DNA from: Coffea arabica
Lineage: Eukaryota > Streptophyta > Magnoliopsida > Gentianales > Rubiaceae
Assembly (NCBI RefSeq): GCF_036785885.1
Contig: NC_092316.1
Location: forward strand, 26,343,001-26,407,000
Direction: 5' to 3'
Length of the DNA: 64,000 nt
The position numbers and the translations under genes are program-made. Position 1 is the stretch's first letter. The number at the start of each line of letters is the position of its first letter. Below, one piece after another: positions 47,301-59,865 of this stretch. The notes under the pieces were generated by a model that was given only the letters and a program-made list of their open reading frames with translations, had not been told where the DNA came from and did no database searches.

Positions 47301-49702
47301 TTTGCTTGTTGGATGTGAGTTTTATTTGTTTTGATTGCTTAATCCAGAGTTTGGACAAATGAAATGGTTATACTTAAGGCTGTCTAGAGCCCATTTGTAA
47401 ATGAAGCTGCAGCAGACTTCTCCTTTAGTTGTAGCAGATTTTGAATATCAAATGTTTGCATGTTTTTCTTTCAGAATGTGGCGTGATATCCTGTTAAGTT
47501 TTTTAGCCTTTTTAGATGCGGAAGTTCTTATTTTGGTTGCTTAGTTTTTTATTTTGGTGTCTGGGGAACAAAGTTTAGATCAAAATTGGGCATTTGGATG
47601 GGAACCTGCGTTTTTGGGAAATAAAATTTCAAGCAAGTTCTATTTTCTGCCGCAATATGGTTCATCATTTGATCTTTCATTTCATTTTAAGGGTTGGTTG
47701 TTTATGAAGGGATTGAGTTAACAAAAATGTTCAGTTGTCAAGGGTGTTTGAGAGTTGGTGTTAGTTAGTTAGTTTGTTTAAAATCTGGCATGAAGTTTAC
47801 AAGAGGAAGCTGCCGAAAGTTTATTGCAGAAACTTGTTTACGTTGTTTTCTTTGTTGCATGAATTTGGCATGTAAAAAGTTTCAAAAAATTGCAAATCAG
47901 TCCCCCATGTTCCTCCGCATATTACTAAGGCCCAACTATGTTCTAGTAGCTTACAATTGGGTTCTAAAATAATTGCAATTTGAGTCATGACTTGGCCCCC
48001 TTCCTTGCTTTTGAGCTCATTCAAGGTGCAATTAGGTGGTTTTTGATGTTTTTGCTTATACTTTACTTTTAAATTGATGCCTTGACCCCTTTATTGTTTT
48101 GAAGCCATTTTCCTTCATTTGCTTACCATTAGGGGAAGGTATAACTTTCTTTTATCTTCTTTACTTCTCTCTTACGTGCTCCTACGTGTTACGTGAATTG
48201 CATGTCTACTTGGCTTTCTTAAGTTTTCTTTAATTCCTTTCATTTTTAAGTCTTTCTTTTATTTTATTTATGGGGTATGTGTACACCTCTTGGCTTGTAA
48301 TAGATAGGGAATTAGAGAGCACTTTGTCCATTTTTCCCCCTTCCCCCATTTGTTTTAGTTAGCCCATGTAATAGTTTCATTTGCTTTTGGGGTATTATTT
48401 GGTTTGCTATGTGTTTAATTTGCTTTATTAAGCTATTGCATCTAGTCGAGCATGCTAAGTGTTATGTGCTACGTGTTATAAGTGATTTTGCATGTCTACT
48501 TGCTTTCTATATTTATAAATGAATGTGATGGATGAATGTACGTTTCCACTAGTCCAACGCTAGTCGGAATTCATAGAATGGGCTAGTCCAACGCTAGACC
48601 CTTAGGGACCCTCCTCGCTAGTTCACATTCGCATGCTCCACTACATTTCATACATTTTTAGTTTTTATGGCATTTGGCATGTCCCTCTAACCTTTTCCCT
48701 TTCATTTTAGGCCTTTGCATCTCATGCTAGTTAGGGTACATTTGCCTGAAGGGTCCCTTTCTGATAAGGGAAACGAGCGAGTGTGGCTACTCGATAGCCT
48801 TAGCACACTAGTTTTGCCTTCTAATCAAAGGGAAAATCGAAGTCGACAAGTTAGGAGTCATTCCCATACCCGACCTGATGCATTCCCTTAGGTTCATTCA
48901 TTCTCATTCATCACTCACTCATTCTTTTCAATTCACATTTCCTTTCCTTATTGTTCATTTTGATTTCTACTTCACGAAATTGCATTTAATTACACCTATA
49001 TGCACTTATCACTATATTTCATACACTTGCACACAAATACTTGGAATTTTCATACAATTGCACACGTGCACCTTTTCATACACTTGCACACAAACACTTG
49101 GATTTTTAAATTTCTTTTCATACACTTCCACACTTGCACATTTGAGTCTCATTTGCATTAATCGACCTCTATGGGGTTTTCCTTTGTTGGCCGCCACAAT
49201 TCATGTGGTTTGGGATCAAAAGCCTCACGAGAGACATCGTAGAATTTAGGATTGCATTTTTCTCTCCGTTTTGCATTCATATAGTCATATCCAACGTGCG
49301 AACATATATTGGGTAGAAAATTAGGAAAGGTAAGGTTAAGTCGCGCAACTAGCCTTGGCTAGGTCAAAGGGGTGCCTTGGATTCTATCCTTGCCTTCCCC
49401 TTTGTCAAACGTGACCCCCGAACCTTTTTCTTTGGCTTACGTGGACTAGGAGTCGTTTTAAAAAGGGTTTTACTACTTTGTCTTTAAAAAACACTTTTTG
49501 GGTGACTTGGTACACCCCAAATCTATACCAAGTGGCGACTCCATTTTCATATTTAAAAAAACCCTTTTTAAAATTTCAATTGGCCAAATCGTCGCTTTCC
49601 AAAGTCCCATGGCCTTTTTACTTTTCATTTTGCACACGTTCACACCACACTTCACACACACATCACTCACACAATTCACACATCCAAAAGTGGGGCGCGA
49701 CA
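44314..49702 (+). mobile_element. Ogre-like LTR, right copy (5389 bp)
   Basis: Begins TGTAGACACCAAA after the polypurine tract AAAGAGGGGCAAAC and ends GGGGCGCGACA at 49702. It is almost identical to the copy at 31400-36796. The sequence after it (CAAAG...) is not a primer site, so this is the true right end of the element. The left edge is lost, so no duplication can be checked. Confidence 0.9.
47046..47243 (+). pseudogene. NRPD1: NRPD1-like fragment inside the LTR, copy 2
   Basis: Identical in translated sequence to the fragment at 34139-34336, in the same position relative to the LTR start. Both full LTRs carry it, so it was present before the last round of cDNA synthesis or duplication and has been copied as part of the element. 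Confidence 0.68.
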
Positions 49703-50071
49703 CAAAGAGCTTAAAAAGGGTTACTGAGAAGATTAATTGATGTGAAGCAGGGGTGCATGCGGTTGCAGAATTTAGAAGTGCAAGACTCGAGACTAATATC
49801 ATAAGATCGATCGATTTTTCTCCGCAACTTTGGGAAGAAACCAAGAATCCTATTTCTCATTGGAAAACTCTATTTTCATTTAAGATAATTAGCTATGATT
49901 TTCACTCCAACTTTTACTTTAACTTAAAGAACAATATATTTCTAATAGGTTAAATTCTAGGAAAACTAGGAGATATCTTTTGAGTGGGAAACATCAATAT
50001 AACTCTGGCTCTCTGTTTAGATTATCATCGTAGAATATTATAGTCGGTAGTTTTTTTCTCTTTTTCTCACA
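49703..50071. other. Spacer between Ogre-like element and Pack-MULE
   Basis: AT-rich; a 66-codon frame (49753-49953) has no resemblance I recognise. Probably the older insertion target. Confidence 0.4.
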
Positions 50072-50080
50072 ATAAAAAAA
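50072..50080. repeat. 9-bp target-site duplication ATAAAAAAA, left
   Basis: Repeated exactly at 51568-51576. Nine base pairs is the Mutator-superfamily length. Low complexity of the motif is the only weakness. Confidence 0.8.
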
Positions 50081-50211
50081 TGGTAAAATACATAAAACCC
50101 CCCTATGGTTAAGGAAATTGACACGAAACTTCTTCATTGTTTAAAAACTCCCACATAACCTCCTTGTGCTTTGGACTAATTTGGAAAATGGACGGAAATC
50201 ATCCAAATTGA
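50081..50211 (+). repeat. Left terminal inverted repeat of the Pack-MULE
   Basis: Starts TGGTAAAATACATAAAACCC; the partner on the other strand starts GGGTAAAATACATAAAACCC. Confidence 0.92.
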
Positions 50212-50360
50212 CGGCGTTTGAGATGCACTAGTGTATTAAGGGAGTTTCAAGTGACATTGTCAAGGACAATTTAGTATTTTGCAGTGTTTTGTCATTATTT
50301 AATTTATTTTCCTTCTCCATTTCTTCCCTGCTCACAACCAAACTGGTCAATAATACCAAA

Positions 50361-50782
50361 ATGGTCAGCGACACTGGTGAACACCAATCATCGTCAGTAC
50401 CACCACTGGTGGTCAGTAGCTCCACCATCACCAACAATCACCAGCAAGTCAGCAACTCTACCATCAATCATCACTCTGCCGTGGTATTCCCTCCACCGTG
50501 GGAATCTCAGGGCCAACCACTGGCAGGAGGTCGCCGACAACATCGCTCCTAGATGCCCCATCGGCAACGCCAAAACGGCCGTTCAGTACCGGCACAAGAT
50601 GGAGAAGCTGAGGAAACGTTACCGTGTCGAGATCCAACGCGCCGGCCCCTACGGCGGATCTAAGAGCCACAGGTATTGCTCCGCCTGGGTCCACTTTAAA
50701 CGCATGGATGCCAATTCTTCCGCTGCGGCCGAAGCCAATGAGGATGAAGAAGATCAGGAAGAGTCACATGTTAAGCCCATTG

Positions 50783-50821
<39 letters not shown>

Positions 50822-51368
50822 CACCAATAGCTTGAATCATATGGGCAGTTATATCAATAATAATAGTAGTAATTGGAGTAGTTTTCATGGGGGTATGGTG
50901 AACGGAGGCACTGGGTTTCGAATTAGGATCACGGGAAGGGGGAACGTGGGGCCTGCCGCGGCTGCCAAGGTATATAGTAGATTTGATGATGTGGGTGGGC
51001 CTAACCCTAACACTGGTGTAAATTATGGGTCTACTAAAGCTTTGAGAGATGGGTTTGGCGGGAGAAGTGATATCGGGAAAAGGGTTGTCGGAGATGATGT
51101 GAAAACGGGAGACCCATTAGCAGAAATGGTGTCGGCCATACGGGTTCTGGGAGATGGGTTCGTGAGGATGGAAAGGATAAAGATGGACATGATAAGGGAA
51201 GTGGAGGAAATGAGGATGGAGATGGAGATGGAGATGAAGAGGACTGAAATGATTCGTGAGTCGCAACAGAGGATTGGTGATGAAGATGATACATTTTATA
51301 AAATTTCAAATGAGCTCCTTAGTTCTACCTTTGTTTCAAATGAAGGAAAAAAGTTTTTAAAACTTTAA
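50361..51368 (+). pseudogene. Trihelix (SIP1-clade-like) transcription factor fragment, disrupted
   Basis: The likely original start is the ATG at 50361 (MVSDTGEHQSS). From 50482 a different frame gives the second and third helices of a trihelix DNA-binding domain: WYSLHRGNLRANHWQEVAD, KTAVQYRHKMEKLRKRYR, WVHFKRMDA. The first helix with its key tryptophan is absent, and the frame changes at that point, consistent with an internal deletion. After an (AT)n run at about 50786-50820 the frame changes again into the C-terminal part: AKVYSRFDDVGGPNPNTG, AEMVSAIRVLGDGFVRMERI, and a Met/Glu-rich coiled coil ending RTEMIRESQQRI. Domain order is normal for SIP1-type trihelix proteins, which bind GT elements. 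Three separated frames make it a pseudogene, captured in the Pack-MULE. Confidence 0.85.
50786..50820. repeat. (AT)n microsatellite in the captured gene
   Basis: About 17 AT units. The coding frame before and after differs, so expansion here probably broke the gene. Confidence 0.9.
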
Positions 51369-51436
51369 TTGAGCCCTGAGCTAAACTTTGATTTAGTTTG
51401 TAAATAGGGTTAATATAGGAAATTTACATCTTTTCA

Positions 51437-51567
51437 TCAATTTGGATGATTTCCATCCATTTTCCAAATTAGTCCAAAGCACAAGGAGGTTATGTGGGAG
51501 TTTTTAAACAATGAGGAAGTTTCGTGTCAATTTCCTTAACCACAGGGGGGTTTTATGTATTTTACCC
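51437..51567 (-). repeat. Right terminal inverted repeat of the Pack-MULE
   Basis: Reverse complement of 50081-50211 with four substitutions by eye. Confidence 0.92.
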
Positions 51568-51576
51568 ATAAAAAAA
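51568..51576. repeat. 9-bp target-site duplication ATAAAAAAA, right
   Basis: Matches 50072-50080. Confidence 0.8.
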
Positions 51577-52640
51577 CATCAATATTTTTCTTGGCCACTT
51601 TTCTCACGAGACATGGCTAAGTTCTTCTTTCCAGTCAAAGGATAAATTGAAGATTTGATTCTACAAACAACTATGAGATCGAATTTATTTTAATTGTTTC
51701 TCTTATTCATTGGTATTTGTATGTCTTCTACTTTTCTTACATTATGATTATTGTATATTGTGAGGACTTGAAAAATTTTCTTATTTTTATCTTATTTATT
51801 GGCTTATTTAAACATTTATTCACCCGTTTTCTCCGAATAATTTATTTCAACCATTTTAAATCCATTTATACAAAACAATGTCTCACTTACATTTTTAAAA
51901 TGTCCTGTCAGCAAATTTAATTTTTTGGAGGCTCGTTTAGTAAGGAATAATAAGTACACGTTTTTTGAGGAAAAATTTGATCCGAGAGTGCAATAATCTT
52001 GGAAATTTGAGGACTCATGTTTATTCTTAAAAATAGTTATTTTTATAATTATTTACCTTAGAGTTAGTTAATTATATCACCGTTACATAAATTTCTTGTA
52101 AGTTTTACTTTATTGCGCGAATCAGAAATTTGCGTAAATTGAGCCGGAACGGCTAAATGGAGATTTAAGAAATTTATACTAGGTTGCTAAGAGTGAATAA
52201 TTACAGTGTTAAAGGAATTACAATTGAAGCTTAGTGCACAAGTGAAATAAACCCGAGAGAAAAAGGATATGAAACGCGCGCGTGCGAGCACTATTCCTAG
52301 TTGACTTTTGTAGGAATTTTGGCCACCAATCACTTAAGCTTCTCAAGGAAGCTTCACAAAACACAAAACCCTCATCTTCTCTTCTCCATTTCAGCCGACC
52401 AAACAGAAAAGAAAAGAAAGGAAGAAAAGCTTCTTCATTCTTGCACCAATCTTCCTCCATTTCATCTCAAACTTTGCATCCAACTCACAAACCACTTGGA
52501 AATTCACTTACACTAGAAGAAAGACTTCCTCTTGGTGGTTTTCTTGGAGCTTTTGGTGCCAAAAAATTTCTGGTTTCTCTCAAAGCTAGGAGGTAACCAT
52601 CCAACACCATCCAATCTTTCATTCTTGGCTTTAATGGGTT
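51577..52640 (+). other. Spacer, possibly a decayed LTR 5' part
   Basis: AT-rich, no gene. From about 52250 it has the look of the 5' transcribed part of the nearby LTR families: a short CT-rich leader, TTCAGCCGACC, then a donor-like GGAG|GTAACC at about 52592. That suggests an older relative, but I could not align it convincingly. Confidence 0.35.
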
Positions 52641-53118
52641 TTATCCTTGGCTTTGAAGCTTGTAGTGATGTGAGACGGATCTAGACGAACACCAAGTTGG
52701 GATGATTTGCGGAACTTTGACCCTTCTAGAATCACAAGCCACGAACTAAGGAGATTCCTTAACCCAAAACTAGCAAATTTAGTGAACCAAAAGTATAGAT
52801 AGAAGAACGCCACAATCAAGGTGACTACTTGATTGATAAGTTCGATGAACAACTTGAGATTAATTCTCAAGCATTCAAAGGAAATTCTCTTGAGGCAAGA
52901 GAGAGTGAATAAACTCACAATATTTTGCAAAAAATCTGAATCCCCTTCATGAATGAATACCTAGGCTATATATAGCCTTACAAGACAAAACCCTAGACCG
53001 CCAATGGACGATCTTGCCCTTCATTAAGGGTGTAATTATCCAAGTTGTATTAACTTAATATCTAACAACTAATTAACTAATCTAAGACTCAGAATTCAGC
53101 CAAAGGTAAAGTGTAATT
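52641..53118 (-). other. Spacer with a palindromic TATA-like sequence
   Basis: No gene. A perfect 16-bp palindrome AGGCTATATATAGCCT lies at 52963-52978, followed on the minus strand by a transcript-leader-like CT-rich stretch. It may be a promoter remnant of another LTR or of a gene; unproven. Confidence 0.3.
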
Positions 53119-56100
53119 TGTGAGAACCCGTAAAACCCTAATTATTTTCCTAGGGTTTATTTCCCCTTAATTGCATGTTTTCTGCATTTTCTGGCGTAGA
53201 AATATTTTCTTAGTGAATTTTATGAGCAATTAGAGTTTTAAGATGATTTTCCTAGCATTGGAGAAATTTTAGAAAATTAAGAGTAAATAGTGGACGTGGG
53301 ACCCACTAGTGCGAAAAGTTCGGAAAAATTCGGCCAATAAGGTTAAGTTTTGGATACTGGAGTTAATTTATCGGGTGTTAAGAGATAAGTAGAGGATGTT
53401 ATTTGGATTGGTATGAGGGGGAAACAAAGAGATAGAGATTCATTTATGAAGTGACAAGTGTCACCATTTGATTGGTTGGACACTATTCACTTTTTGACTT
53501 TTTTTACCAAGTGATTAAATATCTTAAAATTTCACAAAAATCACCATTTCTTCTCTCTCTCATGGCCGAACCTCTTGCAAGGAAAAGGAAGAAAACTTCT
53601 CCAAGTTTCAAGCTTCAAACTAGCTCAAATCTTCCAAGAAAATTACTTAAACTAGTTTCTACTCCATAAATTCCCTCTAGTTGGTGCTAGTAAGTGATTT
53701 GGTGAAATTTTTTGGAGAAGCTAAGGTGTCCACAATCCCTCTCTCTCTTGATTTCTTGGTAAGTGTTGCTTGAACACCCTACTACCTCTAATAATGGTTA
53801 TATGATGCTTAGAAGTGGCTTGAGTGTTTGAAAATGTGATTTATCTCTTGATTTGGCTTGTTTTGGTGAAGTTTTTATTTTATTGGGAATTTTTCTGGTT
53901 TAATATGATCTTGATGTTGGGGGCTTGTATGATGAATTGTAATGGTTGGAAATGACTCTAGTGAGTGTGAATTGTGGTTAAATGCAATCAATTTTGGATT
54001 TGGTGTGAAAAATGGAAAGTTAGGGTTCATAAAATCCCAATTCTGTCCGGTTTTAGATCACTGGTTTAGAGGCCGAATTAGACTTTGCTTAAAACATGAA
54101 AGTTGTAGGTATTGATGTGTTGGAGGTGCCTGTAAAATTTCAGGTCATTTGGATTAATGTAGAATGAGTTATGACGAAATTACTGTAGCTGTTCTGCTTT
54201 GGACAGAATGCGAAAACTGCGATAGTAATTGGCCATTTTGACTGGTTTTGGTTTGGATTTTGAAGTTGGTGTCTTCTGATGAAATGTAGTTGGATGTCTT
54301 AGCTAACTTATGCCTTTGGAATTTCGGCATTTGGACTTGTATGGACTGAGATATACCGATTACAGTTTTCTGTGTTTTGCAAACCTGTTTTGGTGATTCT
54401 GGTTTAGTGTTTGGCATTTTTGACCTAGTTGGGCCAGGAACTGGATTGAGCGACCTTCTACATTGTTGTAGCTCTGTTTCATAGCTTCGAAACGGTGGGT
54501 CTTGCACCCCATTCGATAACCGTAGTGAAAGTGGTGTCATTACCGCATTATGAGGTCAAATACGTTTTTTTGTTAAGGCCTAAGTTAAAGCCATTTCTTA
54601 ATTTCTGGTTACCTATGATGCTTATATATGCATATGAAACCTTATTGGGGTTGTGGTTGGCATTGGTTTATGACTCGTTATCGAGTCTCTTTTAGGGCTT
54701 GCTTTCATTTCGGTTGTTTCCTAGTTAATTTTTGTACTTGTACCACTTTGAGCCTAGTGAACGGCTTTTGGGAAATGAGATGAATTTTGTGTGAGATGTT
54801 GGGACTGATTTGAGGATAGAATGTAGCCTTAATGGCTGGAAAGGTAAGAGATTTAGGGGAAGTGCTGCCCGATTTTCTAGGCCGTTTGGTTCCTTTAAGT
54901 TAGGTTTGCCTTTTGGTAGAATGAAAGGCTTTTGGGTTGTTTGCGCCTAGGTCTTCATGCTACCTTTTCGTTTCCAAGAAAATCATGTTTTGCACCCTTG
55001 CATTAGTATTTATTTGGCAAGGCGTACGACGTGTAGTCGAGCCTCACATGTGCATTCTGTTTACTCGATTCTGGAAGTAAAACCTTCAATTGGTTTATTT
55101 TGATTATTTTAGGGTTTCTTGGCGATTAAGGCCAATCTGAAGTGAAACTTTTTGAAGTTGAATCGGTGAGTGTACCACTCCCCTTCATTGTTGTTTAACT
55201 TGATTTTGCTCTGCAATCTGTTTATTTGTTCGAGACGAGGGTGTACTTTATCACACTCGTTCTCTAGTCTGATCATATGCCAATTTACTATGCAAAATTT
55301 GAATCTGTTATCTATGTCTGCATCTGTTCGGATTTCTATGACCTATGAGCTCAATCCTGTGGCTAAGTTATTCGAGCCGGGCCGGCAAGGGCCTGGACGA
55401 TTAGATAACGAACCACGGTAGTCTGTTCGGGGATTTTGGGTATTGAGACCCTTGATTCCAGGTATACTCGAGTATTACCATTTCTGTTCGGTTACGGTGA
55501 GCGGGCCCGGTAAAGGGGTGTTTGGTGGACGGAATTCGGTGTAAAGGGGGATCTACGGACGCGTTGGTTCTTTATACGTTGACGGAGAGTCAACCGGTTT
55601 AGATCAAGTACTGCGCTGGAAACTTGGCTCCTGAGAGCCACCCGTATCCTTCTGATTTGAATCATTGGTTCCTTTGCTTTATATCTGGCATGTGTACTTG
55701 ATTTGCTAAACGTGAAATGCCATGATTTTAATGCTATCTGTTTGGTACCTCATTGAGCGCAAGCTCACCCTTTTCTGTTCCTTTTGTTTTCCTTACAGGA
55801 AAATAAACACTTTTGGTCTGGATTTGATAATCGGTTGCCGAACTGAGCTAGTTGGACATATCTTTTGTATAGCTCACTGTTTTAAAACCCTAAGTGTACT
55901 TTTGGGGGCGTTTTCTCTTTTGATTTGGCAAACCATGTGTATATATTAACTTTTGAAAACTTTTGTATGTCATTTTGATTTGTAAACGCTAAAGTTCAGA
56001 TGTGAATGGTTGTTAGCTATTTCGGTTGGGTTCTGACGGGTCGGTTACTATTCATGGCCGACTCCGGATTTCATTTTTTTTATTTTGGGTTATTTTACCA

Positions 56101-56238
56101 TTTTGACCTGTTTACGCTCGTTTGTAAGTTCCGGATCGCTATAGATAGTTCTAGTCTGTATCGTTAGTCCTGGCGAGAGCTGGGCAGGCAGTCCGCTAAC
56201 CCCTTTGGTTCGCCCTAGGGGAAAGTGGGGCTGTCACA
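53119..56238 (+). mobile_element. Array B LTR 1
   Basis: 3120 bp, TGTGAGAACCCG...GGGGCTGTCACA. Donor-like CTTG|GTAAGT at 53759 and acceptor-like TTTTCCTTACAG ending at 55798 bound a 2040-bp intron-like segment. U5 hairpin at 56169-56184. Private variant GCAATTAGAG near 53227. Confidence 0.92.
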
Positions 56239-56745
56239 GGTGGTATCAGAGCCACTTCGCGTGGTCTCTGCGCGGAGTGAGACTGGGCCAAGTGGTGTTG
56301 TGGTCCTAATTTCATGAATATGTCTAAGTGCTCGTTTGAGCGTAAGTTATGAACCTGGCATATGATAAGTGTACGAATCATTATCATGGGACTCGAGGAA
56401 GCTAGGTATGTATGTCGGGTAGGAATCCTTAATAAAGATGGTTTACTCTTGGGACCGGCCGGCTCGAGTTGTGAATTATCTTAGATGGGATTCTTGCGCC
56501 CGGATATGAAAGATATGAGGGCCTAGGTTAGAAAGGATTTGGTGAACTAGAAAGGCGATTCTATGGAACTTCGTGTGGTTTGTTCGGGTGTGGTTAAGCA
56601 TGATCGACCCTGATTAAGATATAAATAATTGGACGAAGCCCTAGAAGGGGTACAGATCTGTTAGCTAAGTATAATGCTCAATTTAATCTCGGAGTAGTCA
56701 ATGATAAGGAATTTCGAGGACGAAATTCTTTTAAGGGGGAGAGAG
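56239..56745 (+). other. Array B internal region 1 (507 bp)
   Basis: Primer site TGGTATCAGAGC at 56241-56252, non-coding middle, hairpin at 56709-56728 (stems GAATTTCG and CGAAATTC, loop AGGA), then polypurine tract AAGGGGGAGAGAG. Confidence 0.92.
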
Positions 56746-59700
56746 TGTGAGAACCCGTAAAACCCTAATTATTTTCCTAGGGTTTATTTCCCCTTAATTG
56801 CATGTTTTCTGCATTTTCTGGCGTAGAAATATTTTCTTAGTGAATTTTATGAGCAATTATAGTTTTAAGATGATTTTCCTAGCATTGGAGAAATTTTAGA
56901 AAATTAAGAGTAAATAGTGGACGTGGGACCCACTAGTGCGAAAAGTTCGGAAAAATTCGGCCAATAAGATTAAGTTTTGGATACTGGAGTTAATTTATCG
57001 GGTGTTAAGAGATAAGTAGAGGATGTTATTTGGATTGGTATGAGGGGGAAACAAAGAGATAGAGATTCATTTATGAAGTGACAAGTGTCACCATTTGATT
57101 GGTTGGACACTATTCACTTTTTGACTTTTTTTACCAAGTGATTAAATATCTTAAAATTTCACAAAAATCACCATTTCTTCTCTCTCTCATGGCCGAACCT
57201 CTTGCAAGGAAAAGGAAGAAAACTTCTCCAAGTTTCAAGCTTCAAACTAGCTCAAATCTTCCAAGAAAATTACTTAAACTAGTTTCTACTCCATAAATTC
57301 CCTCTAGTTGGTGCTAGTAAGTGATTTGGTGAAATTTTTTGGAGAAGCTAAGGTGTCCACAATCCCTCTCTCTCTTGATTTCTTGGTAAGTGTTGCTTGA
57401 ACACCCTACTACCTCTAATAATGGTTATATGATGCTTAGAAGTGGCTTGAGTGTTTGAAAATGTGATTTATCTCTTGATTTGGCTTGTTTTGGTGAAGTT
57501 TTTATTTTATTGGGAATTTTTCTGGTTTAATATGATCTTGATGTTGGGGGCTTGTATGATGAATTGTAATGGTTGGAAATGACTCTAGTGAGTGTGAATT
57601 GTGGTTAAATGCAATCAATTTTGGATTTGGTGTGAAAAATGGAAAGTTAGGGTTCATAAAATCCCAATTCTGTCCGGTTTTAGATCACTGGTTTAGAGGC
57701 CGAATTAGACTTTGCTTAAAACATGAAAGTTGTAGGTATTGATGTGTTGGAGGTGCCTGTAAAATTTCAGGTCATTTGGATTAATGTAGAATGAGTTATG
57801 ACGAAATTACTGTAGCTGTTCTGCTTTGGACAGAATGCGAAAACTGCGATAGTAATTGGCCATTTTGACTGGTTTTGGTATGGATTTTGAAGTTGGTGTC
57901 TTCTGATGAAATGTATTTGGATGTCTTAGCTAACTTATGCCTTTGGAATTTCGGCATTTGGACTTGTATGGACTGAGATATACCGATTACAGTTTTCTGT
58001 GTTTTGCAAACCTGTTTTGGTGATTCTGGTTTAGTGTTTGGCATTTTTGACCTAGTTGGGCCAGGAACTGGATTGAGCGACCTTCTACATTGTTGTAGCT
58101 CTGTTTCATAGCTTCGAAACGGTGGGTCTTGCACCCCATTCGATAACCGTAGTGAAAGTGGTGTCATTACCGCATTATGAGGTCAAATACGTTTTTTTGT
58201 TAAGGCCTAAGTTAAAGCCATTTCTTAATTTCTGGTTACCTATGATGCTTATATATGCATATGAAACCTTATTGGGGTTGTGGTTGGCATTGGTTTATGA
58301 CTCGTTATCGAGTCTCTTTTAGGGCTTGCTTTCATTTCGGTTGTTTCCTAGTTAATTTTTGTACTTGTACCACTTTGAGCCTAGTGAACGGCTTTTGGGA
58401 AATGAGATGAATTTTGTGTGAGATGTTGGGACTGATTTGAGGATAGAATGTAGCCTTAATGGCTGGAAAGGTAAGAGATTTAGGGGAAGTGCTGCCCGAT
58501 TTTCTAGGCCGTTTGGTTCCTTTAAGTTAGGTTTGCCTTTTGGTAGAATGAAAGGCTTTTGGGTTGTTTGCGCCTAGGTCTTCATGCTACCTTTTCGTTT
58601 CCAAGAAAATCATGTTTTGCACCCTTGCATTAGTATTTATTTGGCAAGGCGTACGACGTGTAGTCGAGCCTCACATGTGCATTCTGTTTACTCGATTCTG
58701 GAAGTAAAACCTTCAATTGGTTTATTTTGATTATTTTAGGGTTTCTTGGCGATTAAGGCCAATCTGAAGTGAAACTTTTTGAAGTTGAATCGGTGAGTGT
58801 ACCACTCCCCTTCATTGTTGTTTAACTTGATTTTGCTCTGCAATCTGTTTATTTGTTCGAGACGAGGGTGTACTTTATCACACTCGTTCTCTAGTCTGAT
58901 CATATGCCAATTTACTATGCAAAATTTGAATCTGTTATCTATGTCTGCATCTGTTCGGATTTCTATGACCTATGAGCTCAATCCTGTGGCTAAGTTATTC
59001 GAGCCGGGCCGGCAAGGGCCTGGACGATTAGATAACGAACCACGGTAGTCTGTTCGGGGATTTTGGGTATTGAGACCCTTGATTCCAGGTATACTCGAGT
59101 ATTACCATTTCTGTTCGGTTACGGTGAGCGGGCCCGGTAAAGGGGTGTTTGGTGGACGGAATTCGGTGTAAAGGGGGATCTACGGACGCGTTGGTTCTTT
59201 ATACGTTGACGGAGAGTCAACCGGTTTAGATCAAGTACTGCGCTGGAAACTTGGCTCCTGAGAGCCACCCGTATCCTTCTGATTTGAATCATTGGTTCCT
59301 TTGCTTTATATCTGGCATGTGTACTTGATTTGCTAAACGTGAAATGCCATGATTTTAATGCTATCTGTTTGGTACCTCATTGAGCGCAAGCTCACCCCTT
59401 TCTGTTCCTTTTGTTTTCCTTACAGGAAAATAAACACTTTTGGTCTGGATTTGATAATCGGTTGCCGAACTGAGCTAGTTGGACATATCTTTTGTATAGC
59501 TCACTGTTTTAAAACCCTAAGTGTACTTTTGGGGGCGTTTTCTCTTTTGATTTGGCAAACCATGTGTATATATTAACTTTTGAAAACTTTTGTATGTCAT
59601 TTTGATTTGTAAACGCTAAAGTTCAGATGTGAATGGTTGTTAGCTATTTCGGTTGGGTTCTGACGGGTCGGTTACTATTCATGGCCGACTCCGGATTTCA

Positions 59701-59865
59701 TTTTTTTTATTTTGGGTTATTTTACCATTTTGACCTGTTTACGCTCGTTTGTAAGTTCCGGATCGCTATAGATAGTTCTAGTCTGTATCGTTAGTCCTGG
59801 CGAGAGCTGGGCAGGCAGTCCGCTAACCCCTTTGGTTCGCCCTAGGGGAAAGTGGGGCTGTCACA
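56746..59865 (+). mobile_element. Array B LTR 2
   Basis: 3120 bp. Private variants include CCAATAAGATTAAG near 56960 and TTTTGGTATGG near 57883. Intron-like segment 57386-59425. Confidence 0.92.

Larger units (their letters stand above)
23300..49702 (+). mobile_element. Ogre/Tat-like gag-only element in tandem: LTR(partial)-internal-LTR-internal-LTR
   Basis: LTR ends lie at 24039, 31400, 36796, 44314 and 49702. The two full LTRs are 5397 and 5389 bp, start TGTAGACACCAAA and end GGGGCGCGACA. Internals are 7360 and 7517 bp. The primer site differs from the chromovirus type, and Gag with its CX2HX5HX4C motif is of the Ogre/Tat kind. Protease, RT and RNase H are absent; only a decayed integrase C-terminus remains, so the unit is a gag-only non-autonomous derivative, like the group called TR-GAG in plants. 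The full LTRs differ at only a handful of sites, so the second unit is recent. The left LTR is truncated and clearly diverged. Confidence 0.88.
50081..51567. mobile_element. Pack-MULE (non-autonomous Mutator-like element) carrying a gene fragment
   Basis: 1487 bp with terminal inverted repeats of 131 bp (50081-50211 and 51437-51567) that differ at four positions by my count, flanked by a 9-bp duplication. It holds no transposase. The interior is a broken trihelix transcription-factor gene. Long inverted repeats, 9-bp duplication and captured host coding sequence together define a Pack-MULE. Confidence 0.9.

Noticed and set aside
23300..49702. Simple insertion of the Ogre-like element into LTR 5 of array A
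   Set aside because: The missing part of LTR 5 does not follow position 49702 and no matching 5-bp duplication is seen.
50284..50360. N-terminal extension of the trihelix frame upstream of 50361
   Set aside because: Hydrophobic, in a different frame from the captured protein start, and reads like 5' untranslated sequence.
53472..53669. 65-codon frame in array B LTRs with MAEPLARKRKKTSP, repeated in each unit
   Set aside because: The start codon context is in a CT-rich LTR leader and the related solo LTR and array A do not keep the frame, so it is probably chance.
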